NCBI GenBank assembly: GCA_002436485.1
Contig: DJMK01000143.1
Span: 1-10,611, forward strand
DNA length: 10,611 nt
DNA from: Proteobacteria bacterium UBA6492
Lineage (GTDB): Bacteria > Pseudomonadota > Gammaproteobacteria > UBA6429 > Thiohalophilaceae
Reading direction: 5' to 3'
The notes under the pieces: generated by a model
Database searches by the model: none
Told to the model about the DNA's origin: nothing
Seen by the model: only the letters and a program-made list of their open reading frames with translations
Shown here: piece after piece, positions 1-7,352 of the stretch
Layout: every line of letters begins with the position of its first letter
Position numbering within the stretch: the first letter of the stretch is position 1
Made by a program: the position numbers and the translations under genes

Positions 1-2
1 TC

Positions 3-56
3 AGCAGTCTGAAGCAATACCTGGATACTGGCAAAGGCATGCCATTTGCGAATTAA
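3..56 (+). CDS. C-terminal fragment of an unidentified protein (runs off the left edge)
   Basis: An open frame enters from the left edge and ends in TAA at 54-56, giving a tail that reads SSLKQYLDTGKGMPFAN. It is in a different frame from the downstream TspO gene and stops 71 bases before that gene's likely start. The composition (charged and polar residues, with a short Gly-Lys-Gly turn) looks like a real protein end rather than random translation. The fragment is too short to assign to a family. It could also be chance reading, because only 17 codons are visible. Confidence 0.4.
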   Translation, partial: SSLKQYLDTGKGMPFAN

Positions 57-127
57 ATATAAAATATCTATTGCAAGTCGCCCGTACGGTGCACTTGTCT
101 GAACAATACATCGAGGAGTTTGACATC

Positions 128-610
128 GTGCAAAAACAAATTCTTGGCCTGATTGGCTGGCTTATTCTCTGTTATCTCGTGGCTGGTATTGGTGGTGTCG
201 CATCAATCAATGCCGGTAGCTTTTATGCAGAACTGGTTCGCCCGGAATGGGCGCCGCCCGGCTCGGTGTTTGGTCCGGTGTGGACCATATTATATACCTT
301 GATGGCAATTGCTGCCTGGCTAGTGTGGCGCGACAAAGGGTTTCGATTTGCCCGCCCCGCGCTTGTAATATTTCTTGTACAACTTGCCGTGAATGGCCTG
401 TGGAGTTGGCTGTTTTTTGCCTGGCAACTGGGTGCACTTTCGTTTGCTGATATTTTACTGTTACTGGTTCTCATAAACGTAACAATCGTCAGCTTCTGGC
501 GGATCAAACCGCTGGCCGCTTTGCTGCTAGTACCCTACCTGCTATGGGTTAGTTTTGCCGCCGTGCTAAACTACTCCATCTGGCAACTTAACCCGCAGCT
601 ACTTGGTTAA
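128..610 (+). CDS. tspO: TspO/MBR family tryptophan-rich sensory membrane protein
   Basis: This is an inner-membrane protein of the TspO/peripheral benzodiazepine receptor family, which has five transmembrane helices and binds porphyrins and related ligands. The family hallmark segment RPEWAPPGSVFGPVWTILY is present, as is the C-terminal block LLWVSFAAVLNYSIWQLN. Tryptophans are abundant and hydrophobic stretches fill nearly the whole chain. The GTG at 128 is preferred over the upstream TTG at 71, because GAGGAG lies at 113-118 with 9 bases of spacing and the resulting 160 residues match the usual family length. The extra residues from a start at 71 are polar and not family-like. The next gene begins 6 bases after the stop, so the two are probably co-transcribed. 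The region just upstream (55-70) is AT-rich and could hold a -10 element, but no convincing -35 is visible. The family is well recognised; the physiological role in this organism is unknown. Confidence 0.93.
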   Translation: MQKQILGLIGWLILCYLVAGIGGVASINAGSFYAELVRPEWAPPGSVFGPVWTILYTLMAIAAWLVWRDKGFRFARPALVIFLVQLAVNGLWSWLFFAWQLGALSFADILLLLVLINVTIVSFWRIKPLAALLLVPYLLWVSFAAVLNYSIWQLNPQLLG

Positions 611-616
611 ACACCT

Positions 617-1228
617 ATGCACTCGGTAACCTGTGATAGCACGCCCGTTGCGCCCAGCAAGATTGTCTGCATCGGCCGCAATTACGCGGAACACATCAAG
701 GAATTTGATAACGAGGCCTCGCAGGAACCCTGTATCTTTTTAAAACCCAATTCATCGATCTCAAACGAAGTGATCGCCAGTGATTCCGAGCTGATTCATT
801 ACGAAGGTGAAATTACTTTTTTAATCGAGTCCGGTGAACTATGCGCAGTTGGCTTTGGCCTGGACCTGACCAAACGGGATCTACAGTACCAACTAAAAAA
901 CAAGGGCTGGCCCTGGGAACGCGCCAAGGCCTTCGATAACGCAGCGGTGTTCAGCGAGTTCGTGACCTATCAGGGTGATATTCAGGATTTGCGGCTGGAA
1001 TTTTATATCAACGATGCACTGGTGCAGTTTGGCGATTATGCGCTGATGTTGAGCAAACCCGAACAGCTACTGGCGGACTGTAAAACGTTTATGACCTTCG
1101 AGGATGGTGACCTGCTAATGACCGGTACACCCAAGGGAGTCGGTCCGGTAAAGCGCGGCGATCGCTACGTTGGGAAAATATTTTCTAACGACAAATTACT
1201 GGTGGAAGGTAGCTGGTCGGTTAAGTAG
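617..1228 (+). CDS. Fumarylacetoacetate hydrolase family protein (YcgM/FAHD1-like acylpyruvase or oxaloacetate enolase type)
   Basis: This is a cytosolic 203-residue single-domain FAH enzyme of the group that includes E. coli YcgM and eukaryotic FAHD1. Those enzymes act on short acylpyruvates or oxaloacetate with a divalent metal. Landmarks in order are CIGRNYAEHIKEF (18-30), FLKPNSSI (41-48), the metal-binding HYEGE (61-65, ligands E63 and E65), GLDLTKRDLQ (81-90, third ligand D83), KGWPWERAKAFDN (96-108) and MTGTPKGVGPVKRGD near the C-terminus. The stretch between E65 and D83 is about ten residues shorter than I recall for YcgM, so the lid helix over the active site looks reduced. The ATG follows the tspO stop by 6 bases, with no strong Shine-Dalgarno, suggesting translational coupling. 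The stop lies 2 bases from the stop of the convergent TSUP gene. The exact substrate cannot be read from sequence. Confidence 0.9.
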   Translation: MHSVTCDSTPVAPSKIVCIGRNYAEHIKEFDNEASQEPCIFLKPNSSISNEVIASDSELIHYEGEITFLIESGELCAVGFGLDLTKRDLQYQLKNKGWPWERAKAFDNAAVFSEFVTYQGDIQDLRLEFYINDALVQFGDYALMLSKPEQLLADCKTFMTFEDGDLLMTGTPKGVGPVKRGDRYVGKIFSNDKLLVEGSWSVK

Positions 1229-1230
1229 TT

Positions 1231-2019
1231 TTAACCGTAGAGTATCTTCACACTTAGAATTAACAGGAAAATTCCAAAGAACAGCCGCAAGCGTTTTGGC
1301 GGAATGCGATGTGTAATGTGTGCACCGACCGGTGCAAACAGGGTGCTGGCCACCACGATACTGAAAAACGCCGGCATGTTTACGTAACCGAGACTGTACA
1401 CCGGCCGATCAGCTACACCCCAACCGGTAATAATAAATCCCGTGACGCCGGCGATGGCAATGGGTAATCCAATCGCGGCCGAGGTCGCCACGGCATGGCG
1501 AATGGCCATGTTGCACCAGGTCAGAAACGGTACACTCATTGAACCACCGCCGACACCCATCAGTGATGCCATGCTACCGATGGCGGTACCGGCCACCAAC
1601 ATGCCGGGTTTGCCAGGTAAATGGCGATGCGGTTTGGCCGTATTGCCAAATATCATCTGTGCCGCCACCACCAGCATAAAAATACCAAAGATGAGACGTA
1701 GTTCTTCACCGGGAATCAGTTTGGCAATCACGGCGCCAAGCAAACCGCCGATGAGAATACCCGGGGTAATCTGCCGGAACACCGGCCAGTGGATAGCTTC
1801 GTGTTTCTGGTGTGCGCGAATGGAAGAGATCGACGTGATGACAATGGTGGCCAGCGAGGTACCGATGGATACGTGCATTAATACATCGGGGCTAATGCCC
1901 TGCGCGGTAAACACCAGTGCCAGTACCGGTACGATGATGATGCCGCCCCCGATACCCAGCAAACCGGCGAGCGTGCCGGCAATTGCACCCATGCCGATGA
2001 GTATCAGGACTTCCGTCAT
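1231..2019 (-). CDS. TauE/SafE (TSUP) family membrane permease
   Basis: This is an inner-membrane protein of the 4-toluene sulfonate uptake permease family, whose known members move sulfite, sulfonates or other small organic anions. The 262 residues form about eight hydrophobic helices in two related halves. Each half begins with the family's glycine-rich loop: GLLGIGGGIIIVPVL near residue 20, and LMGVGGGSMSVPFL near residue 155. It is the last gene of the minus-strand operon and starts 19 bases after the dctM stop, with only a weak purine-rich stretch before its ATG. The TRAP-operon position suggests it exports a by-product or moves the same or a related anion. The usual sulfite-export role is not supported by any sulfonate-cleaving gene nearby. 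Family assignment is firm; substrate is unknown. Confidence 0.9.
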   Translation of the reverse strand: MTEVLILIGMGAIAGTLAGLLGIGGGIIIVPVLALVFTAQGISPDVLMHVSIGTSLATIVITSISSIRAHQKHEAIHWPVFRQITPGILIGGLLGAVIAKLIPGEELRLIFGIFMLVVAAQMIFGNTAKPHRHLPGKPGMLVAGTAIGSMASLMGVGGGSMSVPFLTWCNMAIRHAVATSAAIGLPIAIAGVTGFIITGWGVADRPVYSLGYVNMPAFFSIVVASTLFAPVGAHITHRIPPKRLRLFFGIFLLILSVKILYG

Positions 2020-2038
2020 TTAATTTTCATGATGCAGT

Positions 2039-3358
2039 TTAATACTGCGCTGTACCCATCAAGGCATCGGGTAACCAGGTTGCCAGGCCGGGGAACAGGA
2101 TCAATAGCAAGATACCGATCAGCATGCATACCATGAACGGCAACGCACCCCATAGTATGGTGGGTAACTTCACATCCGGTGCAATACTGTTGATGACATA
2201 CAGGTTCAAACCGACTGGCGGTGTAATCAGGCCTATTTCCATGTTGAGCGTTAACATCACACCAAACCAGATGGGATCAAAACCAATGGTCTCGACGATG
2301 GGTACCAGCGTCGGTGCGGTCATCAGGATCACCGCAACCGGAGGCAGGAACAAACCGGCAACCAGTAAAAATACATTCACGGATAAAAGCAGCACCCAGG
2401 GATTTACATTTAAGGTTGCGATCCACTCTGCCAATGACTGGGTAATGTAAAGGCTCGACATCATGTAACTAAACAAGGCAGCTGCACCGATGATCATCAT
2501 GATCATCACGGACTCACGCATGGCACTTCGAAGGATCTCCCAGTGCTCACGCATGTTCCACATCTTGTAAATCAGTACCACCAAACCGATGCAGATAAAC
2601 GCACCTACCCCGGCGGCTTCGGAGGGTGTGGCAATACCACCGTACAATGCATATAAAATCAATGCGATGATGATCAGGAAAGGCAGAATCTTGGGTAAAA
2701 TAACAAGCTTGTCACGCCACGAATAAACCGTATCGCCAAGCTTGAAGTCAAAGCCGTTACGCTTTGCGTAATACAATGACCAGGCCATGAACAACGCCGT
2801 TAGCATAATGCCGGGAATAATACCGGCGATAAACAGCCGACCGATCGATGTTTCGGTCGCGATACCGTAAACGATCATGGTAATACTGGGTGGAATCAAA
2901 ATACCTAACGTACCACCCGCGGCAATCGCGCCGGTTGCCAGGCTGCTTGGGTAACCGCGCTTTTGCATCTCCGGTATGCCCATCTTGCCAATCGCGGCAC
3001 AGGTCGCCGGAGATGAACCGCTGAGTGCAGCAAAGATCGAACAGGCACCGAGATTGGAAATGATGAGTCCACCGGGGACTTTATAAAACCAGCGTTCCAG
3101 CGCTTCATACAAATCACTGCCGGCACGTGAGGATGCTACGGCGGCACCCATCAGGATAAACATTGGAATGGACAGTAAGGCAAACTCGTTCAAACCACCA
3201 AACAGGGTTTCGGCGACGATGCTCATACTGCCCGGCCCTTCAAAAATCAACAGGAACAATATCGACACGGCCCCCAGTGAAAACGCCACCGGCGCTCCGG
3301 TGAGTAGTACCAGGATAAGTACAACCGCAACCAGTAAACCAAGTTCAAGTGGACCCAT
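2039..3358 (-). CDS. dctM: TRAP transporter large permease subunit DctM (likely malonate or dicarboxylate uptake)
   Basis: This is the large membrane subunit of a tripartite ATP-independent periplasmic transporter, the subunit that forms the sodium-driven transport path. The 439 residues match the normal length, with roughly twelve hydrophobic segments. DctM-type landmarks include FILMGAAVASSRAGSDLYEA in the first third, the GSSPATCAAIGKMGIPEMQ segment, GGTLGILIPPSI, GGIATPSEAAGVGAF, and NMEIGLITPPVGLNLYV near the C-terminus. The gene starts 4 bases after dctQ. Its GAGGAG ribosome site is formed by the last two Glu codons of dctQ, so the two subunits are probably translationally coupled. With dctP and dctQ the set is complete. 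The malonate substrate is inferred from the divergent matB and GntR genes; S. meliloti uses a TRAP system for malonate. Confidence 0.96.
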   Translation of the reverse strand: MGPLELGLLVAVVLILVLLTGAPVAFSLGAVSILFLLIFEGPGSMSIVAETLFGGLNEFALLSIPMFILMGAAVASSRAGSDLYEALERWFYKVPGGLIISNLGACSIFAALSGSSPATCAAIGKMGIPEMQKRGYPSSLATGAIAAGGTLGILIPPSITMIVYGIATETSIGRLFIAGIIPGIMLTALFMAWSLYYAKRNGFDFKLGDTVYSWRDKLVILPKILPFLIIIALILYALYGGIATPSEAAGVGAFICIGLVVLIYKMWNMREHWEILRSAMRESVMIMMIIGAAALFSYMMSSLYITQSLAEWIATLNVNPWVLLLSVNVFLLVAGLFLPPVAVILMTAPTLVPIVETIGFDPIWFGVMLTLNMEIGLITPPVGLNLYVINSIAPDVKLPTILWGALPFMVCMLIGILLLILFPGLATWLPDALMGTAQY

Positions 3359-3362
3359 GAAT

Positions 3363-3896
3363 TTACTCCTCTATGGCTGCGACCTTGATGTCCTTGTGAA
3401 TACCAAACGGCATATCATCACCCCTGATCAGACTTATGATGTCAGCCACGTATTGCAGACTAAGCACGCCAAAACCAAACGGCATGGCAAAGTATGGAAT
3501 CCATAAACGCACTTCCCAGATGGAATCAGATTTCCAGTTGTTGTCCCAGGCCTCGTACCATAGCTCATAACCAACCCAGGTAATCAGCGCACAAAAGGCC
3601 AGCGATACAAGCGCGGCGAACATCGCCAGTGCAAACCGCCATTTGTGTGACAGGTATAACGGTAACAGGTCAACGTTGACATGCCCGCGCGTGAGTAACA
3701 CGTAAGGACTGCCAATAAACGTCGCCGCAATCAACAGGTAAGTTACGAATTCCGTTTGCCAGATGGATGACTCTTCCAGGATGTAGCGTATCCAAACCAT
3801 CTGCACCACCACCAGTACCGAGATGACGATCATCGCGGCGGCAGCAATACCACATAACTTGGACAAACCGGCTACGAGCTTGACATAGGTTTTCAT
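3363..3896 (-). CDS. dctQ: TRAP transporter small permease subunit DctQ
   Basis: This is the small membrane subunit of the TRAP transporter; it associates with DctM in the inner membrane. The 177 residues hold four hydrophobic helices (about 10-35, 48-68, 88-112 and 132-155). The characteristic pattern includes VVVQMVWIRYILEESSIWQTE after helix 1, where an aromatic and acidic motif is typical, and RGHVNVDLLP between helices 2 and 3. The C-terminus is soluble and ends in AIEE. There is no clear Shine-Dalgarno before the ATG, and a stem-loop lies between this gene and dctP, so expression may be lower than that of the binding protein. It sits in the order dctP-dctQ-dctM. Confidence 0.94.
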   Translation of the reverse strand: MKTYVKLVAGLSKLCGIAAAAMIVISVLVVVQMVWIRYILEESSIWQTEFVTYLLIAATFIGSPYVLLTRGHVNVDLLPLYLSHKWRFALAMFAALVSLAFCALITWVGYELWYEAWDNNWKSDSIWEVRLWIPYFAMPFGFGVLSLQYVADIISLIRGDDMPFGIHKDIKVAAIEE

Positions 3897-3921
3897 GGCT
3901 GACTTTTAAAGTTGAAAACGA

Positions 3922-3948
3922 CGGTTGTTATGCATTGCACAACAACCG
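3922..3948 (-). promoter_or_regulatory. Stem-loop in the dctP-dctQ gap, possible attenuator or mRNA stabiliser
   Basis: The arms CGGTTGTT (3922-3929) and AACAACCG (3941-3948) are perfectly complementary. Inside them TGC and GCA pair again around a 3-base loop after one mismatch, making an 11-pair hairpin. It lies in the 93-base gap between dctP and dctQ, the longest gap in the operon. In the transcribed direction it is followed only by a broken U-rich stretch, so it would be at best a leaky terminator. Such hairpins commonly protect the upstream binding-protein message. A smaller pair, TAACAA/TTGTTA (3975-3992), overlaps the dctP stop. Confidence 0.5.
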
Positions 3949-3989
3949 CCTGTTCATGCGTTTTTGTTCAGTGTTAACAACACCGATTG

Positions 3990-4994
3990 TTATTCTACAG
4001 ACAATGCCATGTCCAGCAGCTCACGTCCACCTTTCACATCTTCAGCAAAGGTCTTGTAGGACGTCTGGTCGGCAATCTTCTTCCAGGCTGCCGCTTGCTC
4101 TGCAGTCATGGTAACTACTTTAACACCAGCTTTCTTGTAAGCATCAATCAGTTTATCGTCAGCCTTCTTGGCACCTTCATAGGCATAGTCTTCTGCCTTT
4201 TGTGCCGACTTCATGATGAAATCCTGTTGTTCCTTGGTCAGGCTGTCAAAGGTCTTTTTCGACATCAGGATCGGTTCATACATGACCCACAGCGCATTTT
4301 CACCAGGAGCAGTCAGGCACTTGACCTGCTCATAGATACGGTAGGACACCAGGCTGGCGGAACTGGTATTGGCACCATCAATTACGCCCGTTTGCAAACC
4401 GGAATAGATCTCGGAACTTGGCATCTTGGTAATGGACGCACCGGCACCTGCCAGCATCTGGTTAAAAGCCTTACCCGCGGCACGGAATGCCTGGCCCTTG
4501 GCATCTTCCGGGTTCAGTATGCAATTTTTCTTGGAAACAAAGCCACCTGCCAACCAGGTATCTGCCAATACCACTACACCGGCATCGTTCATGATCTTCT
4601 TGATGCGATTCATAAATTCAGACTTGTTGAGGCGTTTTGCGTGATCGTGGTTTTTCACCAGGCCCGGCATCAATGTCAGGTTAAACTCGGGATGGCGGCC
4701 ACCGGCATAGGCCAATGGAAACGCGGTCATGTCGAGCTGGCCCTTGGTCATGGCGCCCCATTGCTCTTTTGGCTTGTACAGTGATTTACCGGGATAGACC
4801 TTGATCTTCAGACCGATGTTCGCGTTATTAACATCACGTGCAATCATCTGCACCATCTCGTCACGAATGTCGCCCTTGCCACCTGGCCATTGATGGGATG
4901 CTCTTAACTGCTTGTCTGCACTGTTGGCAACTGTGGATACTGCCATTAATGCCGACGCAAGCAGCATGGGTAATGCTGTTTTTGCAATTCTCAT
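3990..4994 (-). CDS. dctP: TRAP transporter periplasmic substrate-binding protein DctP (candidate malonate binder)
   Basis: This is the periplasmic solute-binding protein of the TRAP system. The 334 residues open with a Sec signal peptide (MRIAKTALPM, then a hydrophobic core, with cleavage near residues 25-26 after VANSA). The DctP fold follows. R171 in GQAFRAAG is at the position of the conserved arginine that binds the substrate carboxylate in this family. SSEIYSGLQTGVIDGANTS (193-211) is the standard family block around the second binding lobe. C158 and C226 could form a disulfide. The start is supported by a strong AGGAG (plus-strand positions 5002-5006) 7 bases before the ATG. The gap to the gntR stop is 34 bases, so regulator and transporter are probably one transcript. 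The specific ligand is an inference from the matB neighbour. Confidence 0.95.
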   Translation of the reverse strand: MRIAKTALPMLLASALMAVSTVANSADKQLRASHQWPGGKGDIRDEMVQMIARDVNNANIGLKIKVYPGKSLYKPKEQWGAMTKGQLDMTAFPLAYAGGRHPEFNLTLMPGLVKNHDHAKRLNKSEFMNRIKKIMNDAGVVVLADTWLAGGFVSKKNCILNPEDAKGQAFRAAGKAFNQMLAGAGASITKMPSSEIYSGLQTGVIDGANTSSASLVSYRIYEQVKCLTAPGENALWVMYEPILMSKKTFDSLTKEQQDFIMKSAQKAEDYAYEGAKKADDKLIDAYKKAGVKVVTMTAEQAAAWKKIADQTSYKTFAEDVKGGRELLDMALSVE

Positions 4995-5028
4995 TGTTCT
5001 TCTCCTCTTGATGGTCTGTTTTTTTTTA

Positions 5029-5697
5029 CTATGCGGTTTTTATTTCATCTCCTTGCATACCGATCAGCGAATGCCACTGGTTGTGCAAATGTGCCTGCAT
5101 GTTCTGATCAGCCAAAACGGGATCATGTTTGCGAAACGCCAACATGATCTGGCGATGCTCCTCGAGCGACTGTTGCAGACGACCGGGCATGGTCAGCTGC
5201 ATGTGTCTTGCCAGGCGCAATACCTTGCGCAGGTCACCAATGATTCTTTGTAATGTGCGGTTACCGGACAGGTCCTGCACCGCCTGGTGAAATTCAAAGT
5301 TGGTTTCGTAGTAATTATCAATGTCGCCGTCGGACGCATACTGTTCCAGCTTGTGGTGCATATCTTCGAGTTTTTTCAGGTCCTCGGCACCGCAATTCTC
5401 GACCGCTTCCCTGGCACATAAACCTTCCAGTACCGCCATCACCGGGAAAAGTTCGTTGAGTTCATCAACGTCCATACTACGTACAAAGCTGCCCTTGCGC
5501 GGAATTAATTCGATAAGCCCTTCACTGCTTAGCACCTTGAGTGCCTCGCGTAACGGTGTGCGGCTAATGCCGTAACGTTCGCACAGCGCCATCTCATCAA
5601 TCGGGTCGCCCGGTCCTAATGCATGGCGATAAATCTCGCTGCGCAGGCGGTCTGCGACCTGTATATAGAGTGCCGTGCTTTTGATCTGCTCGCTCAT
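5029..5697 (-). CDS. GntR family (FadR/FCD subgroup) transcriptional regulator, candidate malonate-responsive
   Basis: This is a DNA-binding ligand-sensing regulator. An N-terminal winged helix-turn-helix covers roughly residues 8-72, including the recognition region LCERYGISRTPLREALKVL and the wing LIPRKGSFV. An all-helical FCD effector domain follows at about 78-210. H137 (NFEFHQAV), H181 (EEHRQ) and H203 (QAHLHN) fit the metal- and acid-binding histidines of FCD domains. Asn, not Asp, occupies the position four residues before H137; both occur in the family. The ATG at 5697 (222 residues) is preferred over a TTG at 5718, which would add seven non-family residues. The gene is first in the TRAP operon and divergent from matB, the same logic as rhizobial mat loci, where a GntR regulator controls malonate genes. 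It probably autoregulates through the palindrome at 5745-5764. Confidence 0.93.
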   Translation of the reverse strand: MSEQIKSTALYIQVADRLRSEIYRHALGPGDPIDEMALCERYGISRTPLREALKVLSSEGLIELIPRKGSFVRSMDVDELNELFPVMAVLEGLCAREAVENCGAEDLKKLEDMHHKLEQYASDGDIDNYYETNFEFHQAVQDLSGNRTLQRIIGDLRKVLRLARHMQLTMPGRLQQSLEEHRQIMLAFRKHDPVLADQNMQAHLHNQWHSLIGMQGDEIKTA

Positions 5698-5744
5698 AGC
5701 AAACCCGATTAGTGACAAAGAAAAATTAGATTTGGAATTATTTA

Positions 5745-5764
5745 TAATTCATAATTATGAATTA
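5745..5764. promoter_or_regulatory. Perfect 20-bp palindrome in the gntR/matB divergent region, candidate operator
   Basis: TAATTCATAATTATGAATTA reads identically on both strands. A further inverted copy of the half-site, GAATTAT at 5735-5741, pairs with ATAATTC at 5744-5750, so three half-sites are packed into 5735-5764. The tract also contains a TATAAT at 5743-5748. A weak + strand promoter candidate for matB has ATTACA at 5761-5766 and TATTTT at 5784-5789, 17 bases apart; its -35 would overlap the palindrome. The location between the regulator and its likely target fits a GntR-type operator. Binding by this protein is inference. Confidence 0.6.
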
Positions 5765-5812
5765 CAGCAGTCTACTCACTGGGTATTTTGGCTGTCAACC
5801 GCGTTCACCAAC

Positions 5813-7330
5813 ATGAATAACAATATATATACAATTTTTGAGCAACATTTCCCTGCAAGTCGTGAGGCTATCTGTATCGAAACCCCAGGGCGCGTTACCT
5901 ACAGCTATGCCGAGCTCGAAAGCGAGGCGGCACGCCTGGCACATTTTCTTGCGGCACTCGGTTTGCAAAAAGGTGATCGGGTTGCAGTGCAGGTGGCCAA
6001 GTCGCCACAGGTACTGTTCCTGTACCTCGCCTGCCTGCGCGCCGGGCTGATTTATCTACCACTGAACACCGCCTATACCGAAAACGAACTGGCCTACTTC
6101 CTGGAGAACGCTGAACCGGCACTGGTGGTATGTGATCCGGCATCGGAAGAACTTTTTGAGCGCATTGGAAAAACAATCTCGCTACAACATGTCTTTACCC
6201 TGGATGCGAATGGCACCGGGAGTTTGATTACCGCGAGTGAAGACACGACAGCAACATTTGATACCGTGCAATGCAACAGCGACGACGTCGCCGTGATCCT
6301 TTATACCTCGGGTACAACCGGGCGACCCAAGGGCGCGATGATCACGCATGGCAACCTCGCCGCCAATGGCCTTGCATTACAGCAGACCTGGCAATGGCAT
6401 CAGCAAGATGTCCTGTTACATGCCTTGCCAATATTTCATATACACGGGTTGTTCGTCGCCTGTCATAACGTATTCCTGGGTGGCAGCAAGATGCTGTTCC
6501 TGCCGCGTTTTGACGCCGAACAGGTCATGCAGTTATTACCTGAAGCGACGGTATTAATGGGTGTACCTACCTTCTACACACGCCTGCTGGAACAGCCAGA
6601 GTTCAACCACAGCATTTGTAAAAACATGCGCCTGTTTATCTCCGGTTCCGCACCGTTACTCGCGCAGACCTTTGAAGAGTTTCAACAGCGCACCGGCCAC
6701 ACGATTCTTGAGCGCTACGGTATGACCGAAACCGGTATGAATACTTCCAACCCGGTTAATGGTGCACGCATCGCCGGTACCGTTGGTTTGCCGTTACCGG
6801 GCGTGGAAGCGCGCATTGTTGATGAAAACAATATACCGGTTAGCGGTGATACGGTGGGTGTACTACAGGTAAAAGGCGCTAATGTCTTTAAAGGTTACTG
6901 GCGCATGCCGGAGAAAACCGCGGAAGAATTCACCGAAGACGGTTTTTTCATTACCGGTGATCAGGCGTGTTATAACGAACAGGGTTATATTTGCATCGTT
7001 GGCCGCAACAAGGACATGATCATCAGCGGCGGTTACAACGTCTATCCCAAGGAGATCGAATTGATACTGGATGAGTTCCCAGGTGTGAAGGAATCGGCCG
7101 TAATTGGCGTCGTACACCGGGACTTTGGTGAAGCGGTTGTCGCAATAGTGGTGCCAGAAGAAATAAACACGCCGCCGAACGAGCAAGCAGTCATCAGTGA
7201 ATTAAAAAGTAAACTGGCAAACTACAAGGTACCAAAGAAAATTATTTTCCTTGAACAGTTACCACGCAACACCATGGGCAAGGTACAAAAAAATATTTTG
7301 CGTGAAGACTACCGGGACACCTTGCTTTAA
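5813..7330 (+). CDS. matB: Malonyl-CoA synthetase (malonate-CoA ligase, ANL superfamily)
   Basis: This cytosolic enzyme converts malonate, ATP and CoA to malonyl-CoA, AMP and pyrophosphate through a malonyl-adenylate. The 505 residues match MatB/ACSF3-type enzymes. ANL motifs in order are the P-loop YTSGTTGRPKG (164-174), FHIHGLF (208-214), SGSAPLL (277-283), ERYGMTETGMNTSNP (300-314), TGD (381-383), GR near 397, and PRNTMGK with the catalytic lysine K490. The ERYGMTETGMNTSNP block, VFKGYWRMPEKTAEEF and YNVYPKEIE closely match MatB rather than acetyl- or fatty-acyl-CoA ligases. The ATG at 5813 is chosen because family similarity begins there; upstream in-frame codons back to 5675 run through the operator and into gntR. 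No clear Shine-Dalgarno precedes it. Methylmalonate is a plausible second substrate. The gene is divergent from the GntR-TRAP operon. Confidence 0.93.
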   Translation: MNNNIYTIFEQHFPASREAICIETPGRVTYSYAELESEAARLAHFLAALGLQKGDRVAVQVAKSPQVLFLYLACLRAGLIYLPLNTAYTENELAYFLENAEPALVVCDPASEELFERIGKTISLQHVFTLDANGTGSLITASEDTTATFDTVQCNSDDVAVILYTSGTTGRPKGAMITHGNLAANGLALQQTWQWHQQDVLLHALPIFHIHGLFVACHNVFLGGSKMLFLPRFDAEQVMQLLPEATVLMGVPTFYTRLLEQPEFNHSICKNMRLFISGSAPLLAQTFEEFQQRTGHTILERYGMTETGMNTSNPVNGARIAGTVGLPLPGVEARIVDENNIPVSGDTVGVLQVKGANVFKGYWRMPEKTAEEFTEDGFFITGDQACYNEQGYICIVGRNKDMIISGGYNVYPKEIELILDEFPGVKESAVIGVVHRDFGEAVVAIVVPEEINTPPNEQAVISELKSKLANYKVPKKIIFLEQLPRNTMGKVQKNILREDYRDTLL

Positions 7331-7352
7331 GCGGCTTGCGTGGCTGAATGAA

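Noticed and set aside
1442..2023. + strand open frame of 193 codons
   Set aside because: It is antisense to the well-recognised TSUP gene and is a low-complexity Met/Pro/Ala product of the reversed codons.
3987..4784. Long + strand open frame of 265 codons
   Set aside because: It lies fully antisense to dctP, which has a signal peptide, family motifs and a strong ribosome site; the antisense translation resembles no family.
5675..5812. Upstream N-terminal extension of matB
   Set aside because: The extra codons run through the operator region and into gntR, and family similarity starts at the ATG at 5813.
1231..7330. Sulfoacetate or taurine utilisation locus, suggested by TRAP, TauE and a CoA ligase
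   Set aside because: The ligase carries MatB-specific blocks, and no sulfo-lyase or sulfoacetaldehyde enzyme is present.
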